A DNA stretch of 64,000 bases. It comes from G963665925 sp050596425 (GTDB lineage Bacteria; Bacillota; Clostridia; Peptostreptococcales; Acidaminobacteraceae). The stretch spans positions 4,402,001 through 4,466,000 of the forward strand of contig NZ_CP192292.1 of the NCBI RefSeq assembly GCF_050596425.1, read 5' to 3'. Made by a program: the position numbers and the translations under genes. Under the pieces are notes generated by a model. That model was not told the DNA's origin. It did not search any database and was given only the letters and a program-made list of their open reading frames with translations. Each line of letters starts with the position of its first letter. The stretch's first letter is position 1. Shown piece by piece: positions 17,055 to 25,637 of this stretch.

Positions 17055-19235
17055 TTACTGAACATAGCCATCTAGAACCCACTTTGGATATGGCTGTGTA
17101 ACTTCTCCTGTTTCAGGGTCTTTGTAATAGAAGCTGTATTGTAGCATATAGGGTCTGCCCTCTGTGTTGAAGGTCCATGTGCCTGTGAAGGTTTGACCTA
17201 TTTCTAATTCTGTTAAGACCGGATCAAATGTGATGGTTTTTGCAATGTTTTGAGCTTTTCCTTTTCTTGAATCTCTTAAGTCATAGCCTCTTGTTAAAAA
17301 CATGAATGGTTTGTCTATTTGGCCTGTTTTTGTGAACTCAAAGACCATTTCATATTGCTCTTCTTCTAAAGACCTTAGTGAAATAGAATCCAGCTGTATT
17401 TTATCTTCAAAATTAACTCCAGTTTCCCTGGTTAGGTAGACTGAAGAAACTTTTTCATAGTTGACACTATCGAAAGATCTTTTTGCATCTGTTGGAATTA
17501 AATATCGTTTAAGGGGCTGCTGTTCTACATCTGCAATCTTTTTTTTTATTAAATTCCCAGTAAGGAGTTCATTGTATAAACTATACTCTTGACCCTTGGC
17601 TTTAAGCAATCCAAAAATAAATTTTTTCTGACCACTTCCACTAGATAGAGTCATCGTATAGCCCCCCGGTGGTAAATTGAAGGTGTCCTTATAAAAACCA
17701 TGACGATTTCTAATAATCCATTCATGGGTTTCCTTCCCCTCAAAATTTATAAATAAGGGATCATTTGGTCCGCCTGAATACTCCATGATTAAATCTAGAC
17801 CTTCCTGACCCACAAGAATTTGAGTAGAATGATTAAGGAGTGGAACATAAGGTCTATACATAGAGTGGAGAGTTTTTCCCATAGTCACCAGGGATAAAGA
17901 AAAAATAAGCATCAAGCTCAAGATCGTTTTGGGGGAATACTGGATCTTTCGAAAACCCGTCTGACTCTCATTCTCCACCAAGTCCTTGAATTCAGATTCA
18001 TGCGTCTGTGAATATAGTAAAGATAGTCCACCCCAGATCAGCCAGAGAATACGTAAATTCTCGATATTGAAAAAGAGGGCAAATGTCATAACAAGTGCTA
18101 AAAAGCTTCTTGAAACCGGCCCCTTATTCCTAACAAGACTATAACCTAAAAATACCATGAATAAGATCAGACCGAGTATCCCCCGCTCAGCAAAATAAGT
18201 AACATATGTGTTGTGGGGAACCTTTGGAGAAACCACCTTCTCAAAATTGCCTGTTGTCACATCATGGCCAAGTTCCTTATAATAAGGTGTTGAGAAATTA
18301 GGAAATTGACCAGGCCCAACCCCAAATACGCAGTGGTCTTTGCCCATCATAAAAGCAGCGCCTCGAAGGTCAGATCGAAACTCACTTGCTCTCTCTGTTC
18401 CGTTAAAAAAACGACTTGTCAAATATCTGTAGTTTTCCCCATTAAAGTGCGCATTGTCCAGAATGTATAATCCGCTGAGCGAAAAAAATATGACAGATAA
18501 TAACAATATTAAAGTTTTCCATCTTTTAAAGTTTGTCATAACAAACAGAAGAGCCACTACCCCTAGACCCAGTATACTCGTCCTTGAACCCGTCAGAAAA
18601 AGGGACGCCAGAGCACTAAATCCACCAACGAAAATTATGGTGATTTTCATAAACAAGCTTGAGAACTCAACATCTAGAAGCTTCCAGCAGAACAAGAGAC
18701 CTATTAAGCATACAAAACCCGCCACATTGGGATCATTCACAGTACTAATCAATCGATAGCCATCCATGGCCCATTCCAAATTCCCAGTCGTTTTAGAGAA
18801 AATACCTATCCCTGAAAACACAGTGACCATGCATACGCCAAAGATTACGAATTTTTTTTTAGAAAATTTTCTAGCCAAGAGCCAACCACTGAGAAAGTAA
18901 CCTGCAATGAGCACATTTTTCATATTAGAAACCAATAAACTTTTACCATACGCTATTGACGACAACTCAACTGGATCTAATAATAAATATCCACTTAGAG
19001 AAGCTACAATACCTGAAAAAAAAAGCAATCCAAATATCCATATACTTTTATCTGAATACAATTCTTTTCGGATATCTGAGCTTTTAAACAGAGTGTATAC
19101 AAATAAAATAGCCATAAACGGCCAAAGAATATCTGCTGGTGATATATTAATAAAAATAGGCTCTTCTATCGTTTTCGTGACAAAAGTTGTTGCAAAAAAA
19201 AACAGCATAAATGCCCTAGATATGATCCTTCTCAT
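17055..19235 (-). CDS. O-antigen ligase-like membrane protein with extracytoplasmic C-terminal domain
   Basis: 726 residues. About eleven membrane helices fill residues 1-445. The Wzy_C/O-antigen ligase features are NDPNVAGFV (about 165-173), a long external loop with GRGAAFMMGKDHCVFGVGPGQF-like sequence, and VPHNTYVTYFAERG. After the last helix comes a 280-residue C-terminal region outside the membrane with no close parallel that I recognise: it has beta-rich segments (NLPPGGYTMTLSSGSG, EYSLYNELLTGN, IGQTFTGTWTFNTEG) and ends near YVQ. Such proteins join finished glycans to an acceptor (lipid A core, wall polymer or protein) or polymerise them. First gene of its run, opposite in direction to the IS upstream. 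Confidence 0.8.
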   Translation of the reverse strand: MRRIISRAFMLFFFATTFVTKTIEEPIFINISPADILWPFMAILFVYTLFKSSDIRKELYSDKSIWIFGLLFFSGIVASLSGYLLLDPVELSSIAYGKSLLVSNMKNVLIAGYFLSGWLLARKFSKKKFVIFGVCMVTVFSGIGIFSKTTGNLEWAMDGYRLISTVNDPNVAGFVCLIGLLFCWKLLDVEFSSLFMKITIIFVGGFSALASLFLTGSRTSILGLGVVALLFVMTNFKRWKTLILLLSVIFFSLSGLYILDNAHFNGENYRYLTSRFFNGTERASEFRSDLRGAAFMMGKDHCVFGVGPGQFPNFSTPYYKELGHDVTTGNFEKVVSPKVPHNTYVTYFAERGILGLILFMVFLGYSLVRNKGPVSRSFLALVMTFALFFNIENLRILWLIWGGLSLLYSQTHESEFKDLVENESQTGFRKIQYSPKTILSLMLIFSLSLVTMGKTLHSMYRPYVPLLNHSTQILVGQEGLDLIMEYSGGPNDPLFINFEGKETHEWIIRNRHGFYKDTFNLPPGGYTMTLSSGSGQKKFIFGLLKAKGQEYSLYNELLTGNLIKKKIADVEQQPLKRYLIPTDAKRSFDSVNYEKVSSVYLTRETGVNFEDKIQLDSISLRSLEEEQYEMVFEFTKTGQIDKPFMFLTRGYDLRDSRKGKAQNIAKTITFDPVLTELEIGQTFTGTWTFNTEGRPYMLQYSFYYKDPETGEVTQPYPKWVLDGYVQ

Positions 19236-19758
19236 CCTATTATCCTATTATCCTTTTTTAATCTTTACATGTATTGAATTACTTTATTCTACATTTTACA
19301 AGTTTATTATAACATAGTATGTAGAGTCTCTTCTACGTCTTCGATGAATTTCAATATTGTAAAATTGTAAGCAAAATAAGCCACACATAGAAACCGACGG
19401 CGACAATAGTAAATTTACCCATAAACTAAAACAACCCATTTCATCTAATAAATAAGGCGCTTTGAATATTGATATATTAGATAATGAATTGAATACTGAA
19501 TAAACTTTGTCTTTTTTAAATCGGCTGATTTCTTATGATTATCAAGTATGTAGTGCCCCTTCCGTTAGTTCCATTTTGTACCTAGAGCCGGGCAGCAGGC
19601 GTTATAAAAAGCCATCAATCTCTAACTCCAGAAGATCTGGATTGTCAACCTTATTTCAAACAACTTTTACTCGAACGTACGTTGTTTAAATTCTACGGGT
19701 GTCATATAATCCAAGGAACCATGCTGAATAATATTTCGTCAGAAAGCCATCGACACAC
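19236..19758. other. IS-scarred intergenic region, left side
   Basis: Between the ligase-like gene and the intact IS. The first 300 bases hold no gene and should contain the minus-strand promoter of the ligase-like gene. At 19548-19600 a GC-richer stretch (GTAGTGCCCCTTCCGTTAG, then GCCGGGCAGCAGGCG) stands out from the AT-rich surroundings and looks like another mobile-element end, but I cannot name it. Transposase debris follows at 19640-19722. Confidence 0.45.
19667..19722 (-). pseudogene. C-terminal tail of an IS3-family OrfB (remnant)
   Basis: On the minus strand this reads HGSLDYMTPVEFKQRTFE and a stop, matching the common C-terminus of IS3-group transposases (…GYMTPVEF). It is followed on the same strand by GTTGACAATCC, the presumed IS end. 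The preceding piece of the same gene (ELFDYVNWYNNHRIHG) lies at 21048-21095, beyond the inserted intact IS. Confidence 0.75.
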
Positions 19759-19831
19759 TGAAGTGCCCCCTGTTTAGTAGACATCTATAATGAGCCATTT
19801 ATAATATTACTAAAAGCAAAGGAGTTTTATA

Positions 19832-20128
19832 ATGGCAAGGAGATTTACTATTATACAACGTAACGAAATTTTAGATTTACATTTAAACCAGGGGTATTCA
19901 ACGAGAGTTCTTGCAAAAGAATTTGGAATCGGCAGAACAACCATACAGAGTTGGCTACGTTCATATCGTAAAGAAACTGGCGCAGATCCAATGCCTAATA
20001 ATATTAATGGAAAACCAGAGACTAAAGTGCAGCCCGCAAAACAGATGATGCTCAATGAAATAAAGATGCAAATGGAAGTACTTGAGGTTTTTCAAAAAGA
20101 ATTAGAAAGGTGGGATCCGCAAGATTAA
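19832..20128 (+). CDS. IS3-family transposase OrfA
   Basis: 98 residues. An N-terminal helix-turn-helix (EILDLHLNQGYSTRVLAKEF, then GRTTIQSWLRSYRKE) binds the IS ends; a C-terminal helix (QMMLNEIKMQMEVLEVFQKELE) is the leucine-zipper-like segment used for dimerisation. GGAG precedes the ATG by eight bases (AAAGGAGTTTTATA). The reading frame overlaps OrfB by 19 bases, with OrfB in the -1 frame, as is usual for IS3 elements that make an OrfAB fusion by frameshifting. Confidence 0.9.
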   Translation: MARRFTIIQRNEILDLHLNQGYSTRVLAKEFGIGRTTIQSWLRSYRKETGADPMPNNINGKPETKVQPAKQMMLNEIKMQMEVLEVFQKELERWDPQD

Positions 20129-20976
20129 AATATAAGGTAATTCAGCAACTACGTCATAAGTACACGGTAAGCAACTTGTGTAGGATTCTTGGTGTTTCAT
20201 CAAGTGGATACTATAAATGGCTTAAGCATCCAGAAAGCAAGCGTACAAAACGGGATAAGTATATTGCGAAACTAATCAAGGAATATCAAGAGAAAATAAA
20301 GTTTTCATATGGTTATCGTCGAATAACAATTTGGCTGAACAAAGTCATGAGGATTAAAATAAACCATAAGTCTGTCTTAAGGATTATGAACAAATTTTCA
20401 CTTTGCTCAATTATACGAAGAAGTAGAAATATAACTCACTCTAAAGACTGTATTCATAAATATGAAAATAAACTGAAAAGACAATTTAACAGTACACGTA
20501 AAAATGAGAAATGGTCAACCGATATAACGCAATTTAAATGCAAAGATGGTATCCTATACTTATCCGCATTGAAAGATTTATATGATGGTAGCATTCTTGG
20601 TTACTCCTATGCAAAAAACTCAAAGACACCCATAGTGATTTCAACAGTCTCTCAAGCCTTAAAGCACAAAAGGCAGGATAATGTAACTATCTTGCACAGT
20701 GACATGGGTTCGCAATACACCTCTCATGAGTATCATGTATTTCTTAATGATAATAGAATTGAACCTTCGATGTCTCGGCCGGGAACACCTATTGATAATT
20801 CACCAATAGAAAGCTTCTTTTCAACACTAAAGATTGAGTGGTTATCAGATACCAGCAATATGATGACTAACTCAGTGGCCATTGAGATTGATGAATATAT
20901 CAATTTTTATAACAATGAACGAATACAGCTGAAGAGCACTACTGCTCCAGTTGTTGTTAGAAATCGTGCAGCTTAA
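20110..20976 (+). CDS. IS3-family transposase OrfB (DDE integrase domain)
   Basis: 288 residues. The rve-type catalytic core is complete: first Asp in WSTDITQFK, second Asp in LHSDMGSQYTS, and Glu in DNSPIESFFSTLK, with the expected spacing. An N-terminal HTH_21-like segment (KFSYGYRRITIWLNK) precedes it. It may be made by -1 frameshifting from OrfA (A-rich CAAAAAGAA near 20093 is a possible site, though not a perfect slippery heptamer) or start at GTG 20110. All catalytic residues are present, so the element could still be active. Confidence 0.9.
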   Translation: MGSARLKYKVIQQLRHKYTVSNLCRILGVSSSGYYKWLKHPESKRTKRDKYIAKLIKEYQEKIKFSYGYRRITIWLNKVMRIKINHKSVLRIMNKFSLCSIIRRSRNITHSKDCIHKYENKLKRQFNSTRKNEKWSTDITQFKCKDGILYLSALKDLYDGSILGYSYAKNSKTPIVISTVSQALKHKRQDNVTILHSDMGSQYTSHEYHVFLNDNRIEPSMSRPGTPIDNSPIESFFSTLKIEWLSDTSNMMTNSVAIEIDEYINFYNNERIQLKSTTAPVVVRNRAA

Positions 20977-21047
20977 TGAGCCAGTATAGTATCTACTCTA
21001 AAGGGTTCAGTCCAAGACACAACCGGCTCTGTCATTAGATAATATTC

Positions 21048-21095
21048 ACCGTGAATTCTGTGATTGTTGTACCAATTTACGTAATCAAATAATTC
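21048..21095 (-). pseudogene. Internal fragment of an IS3-family OrfB
   Basis: The minus strand reads ELFDYVNWYNNHRIHG, the segment just before the C-terminal MTPVEF motif of IS3-group transposases. It then runs through about 30 bases of foreign sequence into the intact IS. It belongs to the same broken gene as the tail at 19667-19722. Confidence 0.7.
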
Positions 21096-21151
21096 ATGGT
21101 TCCTTGGATTAAATGACACCCGTAGAATTTAAACAATGTGCGTTCGAGTAA
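21095..21151 (+). pseudogene. Inverted, degenerate copy of the IS3-type OrfB tail
   Basis: The plus strand reads HGSLD, stop, MTPVEFKQCAFE, stop: a mutated copy of the tail at 19667-19722 in opposite orientation. With its flank (to about 21175) it makes an inverted repeat of roughly 75 bases bracketing the intact IS. Confidence 0.7.
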
Positions 21152-21358
21152 AAGTTGTTTGGAAAAAGGTTGACAATCCATGTTTTAGATTTTTGTGTAA
21201 AAACAGCTTTGATCAACTCAAAGATATCATTTCCCCATAGATTTTCTTCATCAGCTCTTACCTAGTTAGTGCTACAAACAAACATTTCGTAATTATTGAT
21301 ATAGGTTTGTGATTTATCTATTAAGTAGAATTTTTCTAAATATTCAATCACATAATCT

Positions 21359-22342
21359 TTAGAGATTCTCCTTATACCATTCTATAGCGGCCTCAATTCC
21401 TCTTTCAAAACTCCAACTAGGATCATACCCTAACATTTCTTTAACCTTGTCAATGTCAGCATTACTATGCTTTATATCACCTTTTCTATCAGGCCCAAAG
21501 ATTGGTTCAATATCTTTTCCAAGAGCTTTGCAAAGTGAGTTATAAACATCAATTAAATACTCTCTTCCACCATAAGCAATATTAAAAACTTCTCCAGCAA
21601 CTTCAGATGATGCTTTACACGCCTTCAAATTTGCTTCAATTACATTCTCAATATAAGTAAAATCCCTACTTTGGTTCCCATCACCATTTATTGTGGGTTG
21701 TTCATCATTAAGCAATTGTTTGATAAACTTTGGAATAACTGCTGCATAAGCACCGTTGGGATCTTGCCTTCTACCAAATACATTGAAATACCTCAATCCA
21801 TAAGTATCTAGACCATAAATTTTTGAATATAGTTTGCCATACTCTTCATCAACCATTTTAGTTAAGGCATATGGAGACAATAAATTACCTTCTCTACCCT
21901 CCTGTTTTGGGAGATTGGGGTCATCACCGTAAACAGAAGAACTTGACGCATAGACAAACTTCTTCACTTCATTTTGTCTAGCCGCTTCCATCATATTGAG
22001 CGTACCTCTAATATTGATTTCTTCATATAGTAACGGCATCTCGATACTTCTTGGGACGCTTCCCCATGCAGCTTGATTTAATACATAATCGACACCTTCA
22101 CAAGCCTTCATGCAAGTATCTAAATCTCTTATGTCCCCTTTGATAAATGTATAATTAGGATTATTAACAAATAAGTCGACATTGGATTGTTTGCCATTAG
22201 AAAGGTCATCTATACATCGAACCTCATAACCTTTTTCTAATAAAACCTCGCACAAGTTGGAGCCAATAAAACCAGCTCCACCTGTCACGAGAAAAACACT
22301 ATCTTTTTCAAATGTTATATTTTGATAACCCATGACAAGCAC
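21359..22342 (-). CDS. UDP-GlcNAc(A) 4-epimerase, TviC/WbpP type
   Basis: 327 residues, extended SDR fold. TGGAGFIGSN (NAD binding) near residue 20, SSSSVYGDD, and the YxxxK pair in YALTK. The phrases LSPYALTKMVDEEYGKLY and RYFNVFGRRQDPNGAYAAVIP are those of the TviC/WbpP group, which interconvert UDP-GlcNAc/GalNAc or their uronic acids. Next to the TviB-like dehydrogenase it most likely gives UDP-GalNAcA. The start is GTG 22342 (AAGGA six bases before) or ATG 22333; the first fits the ribosome binding site better. Last gene of the long polysaccharide operon, nine bases after the dehydrogenase gene. Confidence 0.87.
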   Translation of the reverse strand: MLVMGYQNITFEKDSVFLVTGGAGFIGSNLCEVLLEKGYEVRCIDDLSNGKQSNVDLFVNNPNYTFIKGDIRDLDTCMKACEGVDYVLNQAAWGSVPRSIEMPLLYEEINIRGTLNMMEAARQNEVKKFVYASSSSVYGDDPNLPKQEGREGNLLSPYALTKMVDEEYGKLYSKIYGLDTYGLRYFNVFGRRQDPNGAYAAVIPKFIKQLLNDEQPTINGDGNQSRDFTYIENVIEANLKACKASSEVAGEVFNIAYGGREYLIDVYNSLCKALGKDIEPIFGPDRKGDIKHSNADIDKVKEMLGYDPSWSFERGIEAAIEWYKENL

Positions 22343-22351
22343 TACCTTTCC

Positions 22352-23671
22352 TTAAAGTCTCCAGTATTTATATCCTGCTACTTCGTACTCTTTTCTCTCT
22401 AAGATTCCTTTGATATCAAGCAATACTTTGCTTTCATTAGATCCTTGTCTAAACATTTTATTGAAATCTTCTTGAGTTAATTTTAAGAACTGATCATGCC
22501 CAACTGCCACAACAATTGCATCCATTTCTTTAATATCTTCTACTGAGTCAAACACTATTCCATACTCATGCTCCGCTTCTTCAGCATCAGCCTCCGGATC
22601 TGCGATCATTGGATTAATTCCATATTCATTAAGTTCATTGACAATATCAATAACTCTAGTATTTCTAGTATCAGGACAGTTTTCCTTGAATGTAAATCCT
22701 AAAATAGCAACTTTTGCATCTTTAACAGGCACATCTGCTTTAATAAGGTTTTTAATCAAATTCTCAACAACGTATTTACCCATATCATCATTGATTCTTC
22801 TTCCTGAAAGAATAATTTGCGAATGGTATCCTAGCTGCTCTGCTTTATAAGTTAGGTAATATGGATCTACACCAATACAATGTCCACCAACTAGTCCAGG
22901 GAAGAAGTTTAGGAAATTCCACTTTGTGCCTGCGGCTTTTAGAACTGCCTTTGTGTCAATTCCCATCTTATTAAAAATGATAGAAAGCTCATTCATAAAT
23001 GCGATATTAATATCTCTCTGCGAATTCTCAATAACCTTTGCAGCTTCAGCCACTTTTATAGATTCAGCTCTATGTACTCCTGCATCAACTACAAGCTCGT
23101 ACACTTTTGCGATAATATCAAGAGATTCTTCATCCATACCCGATACAACTTTAACGATCGTCTCAAGTCTATGTACTTTGTCACCAGGATTGATTCTCTC
23201 CGGAGAGTATCCTACTTTGAAATCTTCCCCACATTTCAATCCAGATTCCTTTTCAAGAATAGGGATACAAATCTCTTCTGTAACTCCAGGATAAACGGTA
23301 GATTCAAATACAACAATTGAGCCTTTTGTAAGATTTCGCCCAACTATCCTGCTTGCTGATTCTACTGGTTTTAAGTCTGGAGTATGATCAGCATTTACAG
23401 GAGTAGGTACAGCAACTATATGAAATTTAGATTCTTTGAGTTTATTCTCATCTGCCGTGAATTCTACTGTAGTTTCTTTAATGACATCATCTCCAACTTC
23501 TTTAGTTGGGTCTACTCCTTTTTTGTATAATTCAACTTTCTCTTTGCTGATATCAAACCCAATAACATCAGCCTTTTTTGCAAAAGCTACTGCAATTGGC
23601 ATTCCTACATAACCAAGACCAACAAGTGATATTTTTTCTTCCCTAATTTTGATTTTTTCGAATAAGTTCAT
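22352..23671 (-). CDS. UDP-sugar 6-dehydrogenase, TviB/WbpO type
   Basis: 439 residues from the ATG at 23671, which has AGGAGAG five bases upstream (the frame itself opens at 23686). UDP-glucose/GDP-mannose dehydrogenase family: GLGYVGMPIA (NAD binding), ESTVYPGVTEE, the catalytic Cys in GGHCIGVDPYYLT, and the C-terminal domain with GFTFKENCPDTRNT. The phrasing matches Vi-antigen TviB and WbpO, which oxidise UDP-GlcNAc or UDP-GalNAc at C6 to the uronic acid, using two NAD. With the epimerase next to it this supplies UDP-GlcNAcA/GalNAcA for the polymer. The substrate is inferred from family and neighbour. Confidence 0.88.
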   Translation of the reverse strand: MNLFEKIKIREEKISLVGLGYVGMPIAVAFAKKADVIGFDISKEKVELYKKGVDPTKEVGDDVIKETTVEFTADENKLKESKFHIVAVPTPVNADHTPDLKPVESASRIVGRNLTKGSIVVFESTVYPGVTEEICIPILEKESGLKCGEDFKVGYSPERINPGDKVHRLETIVKVVSGMDEESLDIIAKVYELVVDAGVHRAESIKVAEAAKVIENSQRDINIAFMNELSIIFNKMGIDTKAVLKAAGTKWNFLNFFPGLVGGHCIGVDPYYLTYKAEQLGYHSQIILSGRRINDDMGKYVVENLIKNLIKADVPVKDAKVAILGFTFKENCPDTRNTRVIDIVNELNEYGINPMIADPEADAEEAEHEYGIVFDSVEDIKEMDAIVVAVGHDQFLKLTQEDFNKMFRQGSNESKVLLDIKGILERKEYEVAGYKYWRL

Positions 23672-23690
23672 AATATCTCTCCTCATATAA

Positions 23691-24746
23691 TTAAAGACTC
23701 ACATACATTTTGTAATAATATTTTATATATTCTCCTGATATTACATTTTCAATCCACTGTGAATTATCTAAATACCATTGAATGGTTTCTTGTATTCCCT
23801 GCTCAAAAGTGTATGCAGGTTCCCATCCAAGTTCAGTAGTGATTTTGGTGTTATCAATAGCATATCTTCTGTCATGGCCTGGTCTATCTTTTACATATTT
23901 AATAAGACCTTCTGATTTGCCAAGGGTGCTAATAATCAATTTGACTATAAAAATATTCGCCTTTTCATTATTCCCACCGATATTGTAAACTTCTCCATCT
24001 TTGCCTTTATGAAGAACTGTGTCTATGGCTGAGCAATGATCAGAGACGTGAAGCCAGTCTCTAACCTGCATTCCATCTCCGTAGACAGGAAGGTCTTTCT
24101 CTTTAAGGCAGTTATTGATCATAAGTGGAATTAACTTCTCTGGGAACTGATATGGACCGTAGTTATTACTACATCTAGTGATGTTCACCGGCATACCATA
24201 TGTTTCATTGTATGATCTAACAATCATATCTGCACTTGCCTTTGACGCTGAATATGGGCTGTTTGGCATAAGTGGCATAGTCTCAACGAACATACCTGTT
24301 TCACCAAGTGCTCCATATACTTCGTCTGTTGACACTTGAAGGAATTTCACTCCAGACTTGTACTCCTTGCAATACTTATCACTTGGATTTACTTTCCAAT
24401 ATTTCTTAGCTGTGTCTAAGAGCACTTGAGTTCCGATGATATTTGTTGTCAAGAAAACTTCTGGTTCTTCGATGCTTCTATCCACATGTGATTCTGCAGC
24501 GAAATTTACGACTGAAGTAATATCATTATTCTTGAAAATCTCTTCAATTTTTTCTCTATCTCTAATATCGACTTTGATGAACTCATAATTAGGATTGTTA
24601 TCAATACCTTTTAGATTCTCTAAGTTCCCTGCATATGTAAGAGCATCAATGTTGATAATATTATATTCTGGATGCTTTTCAAGCATTAACTTCACAAAGT
24701 TACTTCCGATAAATCCGGCCCCGCCTGTAACTAAAATAGTTTTCAA
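23691..24746 (-). CDS. rfbB: dTDP-glucose 4,6-dehydratase
   Basis: 351 residues. TGGAGFIGSNF, the STDEVYGALGETG active-site loop (Thr-Asp-Glu), YSASKASADM with the YxxxK pair, and NNYGPYQFPEKLIPL are hallmarks of RmlB/RfbB. It converts dTDP-glucose to dTDP-4-keto-6-deoxyglucose. The start is a TTG with GGAGGTG eight bases upstream. It is preceded by rfbA, 24 bases away. rmlC and rmlD are absent from the window, while an FdtA/QdtA-type isomerase and its aminotransferase are present, so the keto sugar should feed a 3-amino-3,6-dideoxyhexose and not rhamnose. Confidence 0.93.
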   Translation of the reverse strand: MKTILVTGGAGFIGSNFVKLMLEKHPEYNIINIDALTYAGNLENLKGIDNNPNYEFIKVDIRDREKIEEIFKNNDITSVVNFAAESHVDRSIEEPEVFLTTNIIGTQVLLDTAKKYWKVNPSDKYCKEYKSGVKFLQVSTDEVYGALGETGMFVETMPLMPNSPYSASKASADMIVRSYNETYGMPVNITRCSNNYGPYQFPEKLIPLMINNCLKEKDLPVYGDGMQVRDWLHVSDHCSAIDTVLHKGKDGEVYNIGGNNEKANIFIVKLIISTLGKSEGLIKYVKDRPGHDRRYAIDNTKITTELGWEPAYTFEQGIQETIQWYLDNSQWIENVISGEYIKYYYKMYVSL

Positions 24747-24770
24747 TTTGTTTCACCTCCATAAATGACT

Positions 24771-25637
24771 TTATTGATTTGCTAAACTCAGAATATATCT
24801 ACCATACTCCGTCTTGTCATATTGTTTACCTAACATAATCATTTGCTCTTTTGAAATCCATTTATTGCGGTAAGCAATTTCTTCCAAGCAAGATATATAG
24901 AGCCCAGTACGTTTTTGAATGGTCTTTACAAAATCGGATGCGTCGGCTAATCCATCATAAGTACCTGTATCTAGCCACGCAAAACCACGCCCAAGCAACT
25001 CAACTTTTAAGTTTGATTCTTCTAAATATACTCTGTTTAAATCTGTTATTTCTATTTCACCTCTACTGGAAGGTTTTAGATTCTTAGCTTTTTCAACTAC
25101 AGAATTATCATAATAATATAGTCCTGGGATTGCATAATGTGATTTTGGATTGTCAGGTTTTTCTTCTAAAGAAACTACATTATAATTTTCATCAAACTCA
25201 ACTACCCCGAACTCTTTAGGATTGTTTACATAATACCCGAATATTACCGCACCATTTTCTAATGAGGCAGCTTCTGTTAGTCGTGATCCAAATCCCTGCC
25301 CATAAAATACATTGTCTCCCAAAATCAAACACACACTATCATTACCGATAAATTCTTCACCGACAATAAATGCATCTGCCAATCCCCTAGGACTTTCTTG
25401 AACCTTATAATCAATCTTTATACCAATATCAGTACCATCCCCAAGTAAATCTTTGTAAAAGTTTATATACTCAGGATTAGAAATGATAAGAACTTCTCTT
25501 ATTTTTGAAAGCATTAGCACACTCAATGGATAATATATCATTGGTTTGTCATAAATAGGAAGTAATTGCTTGCTTATTCCCTTCGTGATGGGATAAAGCC
25601 TCGACCCACTCCCCCCTGCTAAGATTATACCTTTCAT
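24771..25637 (-). CDS. rfbA: Glucose-1-phosphate thymidylyltransferase
   Basis: 288 residues, the usual length. GGSGSRLYPITKGISKQL is the nucleotide-binding signature; VQESPRGLADAFIVGEEF, LGDNVFYGQGF and GFAWLDTGTYDGL are typical RmlA segments. It makes dTDP-glucose from dTTP and glucose-1-phosphate, the first step of the dTDP-sugar branch. The ATG is preceded by AGGATCTC. It follows the GNAT gene immediately (no intergenic bases), so it lies inside the operon. Confidence 0.94.
   Translation of the reverse strand: MKGIILAGGSGSRLYPITKGISKQLLPIYDKPMIYYPLSVLMLSKIREVLIISNPEYINFYKDLLGDGTDIGIKIDYKVQESPRGLADAFIVGEEFIGNDSVCLILGDNVFYGQGFGSRLTEAASLENGAVIFGYYVNNPKEFGVVEFDENYNVVSLEEKPDNPKSHYAIPGLYYYDNSVVEKAKNLKPSSRGEIEITDLNRVYLEESNLKVELLGRGFAWLDTGTYDGLADASDFVKTIQKRTGLYISCLEEIAYRNKWISKEQMIMLGKQYDKTEYGRYILSLANQ

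Larger units (their letters stand above)
19759..21014 (+). mobile_element. IS3-family insertion sequence, apparently intact (1256 bp)
   Basis: Imperfect terminal inverted repeats begin TGAAGTGCCCCCTGTTTAGT on the left and, read inward from the right, TGGACTGAACCCTTTAGAGT. They enclose two overlapping transposase genes of the IS3 type. A 6-base direct repeat GACACA lies one base outside each end (19752-19757 and 21016-21021), which suggests a target duplication, although 3-5 bases is usual in this family. It is inserted into the remnant of another IS3-type transposase. Confidence 0.85.
21015..21358. other. IS-scarred intergenic region, right side
   Basis: Contains the two transposase fragments described separately (21048-21095 minus, 21095-21151 plus) and an inverted copy of an IS end (TTGACAATCC near 21170). 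The rest, to the stop of the epimerase gene at 21359, shows no gene and no clear terminator. Confidence 0.5.

Noticed and set aside
17055..17082. Longer start of the sugar transferase at 17082
   Set aside because: It would overlap the end of the ligase-like gene, adds a basic leader without relatives and has no ribosome binding site, unlike ATG 16968.
22638..23320. Plus-strand frames opposite the TviB-like gene
   Set aside because: They are shadows of a well conserved dehydrogenase frame with all catalytic residues on the minus strand.
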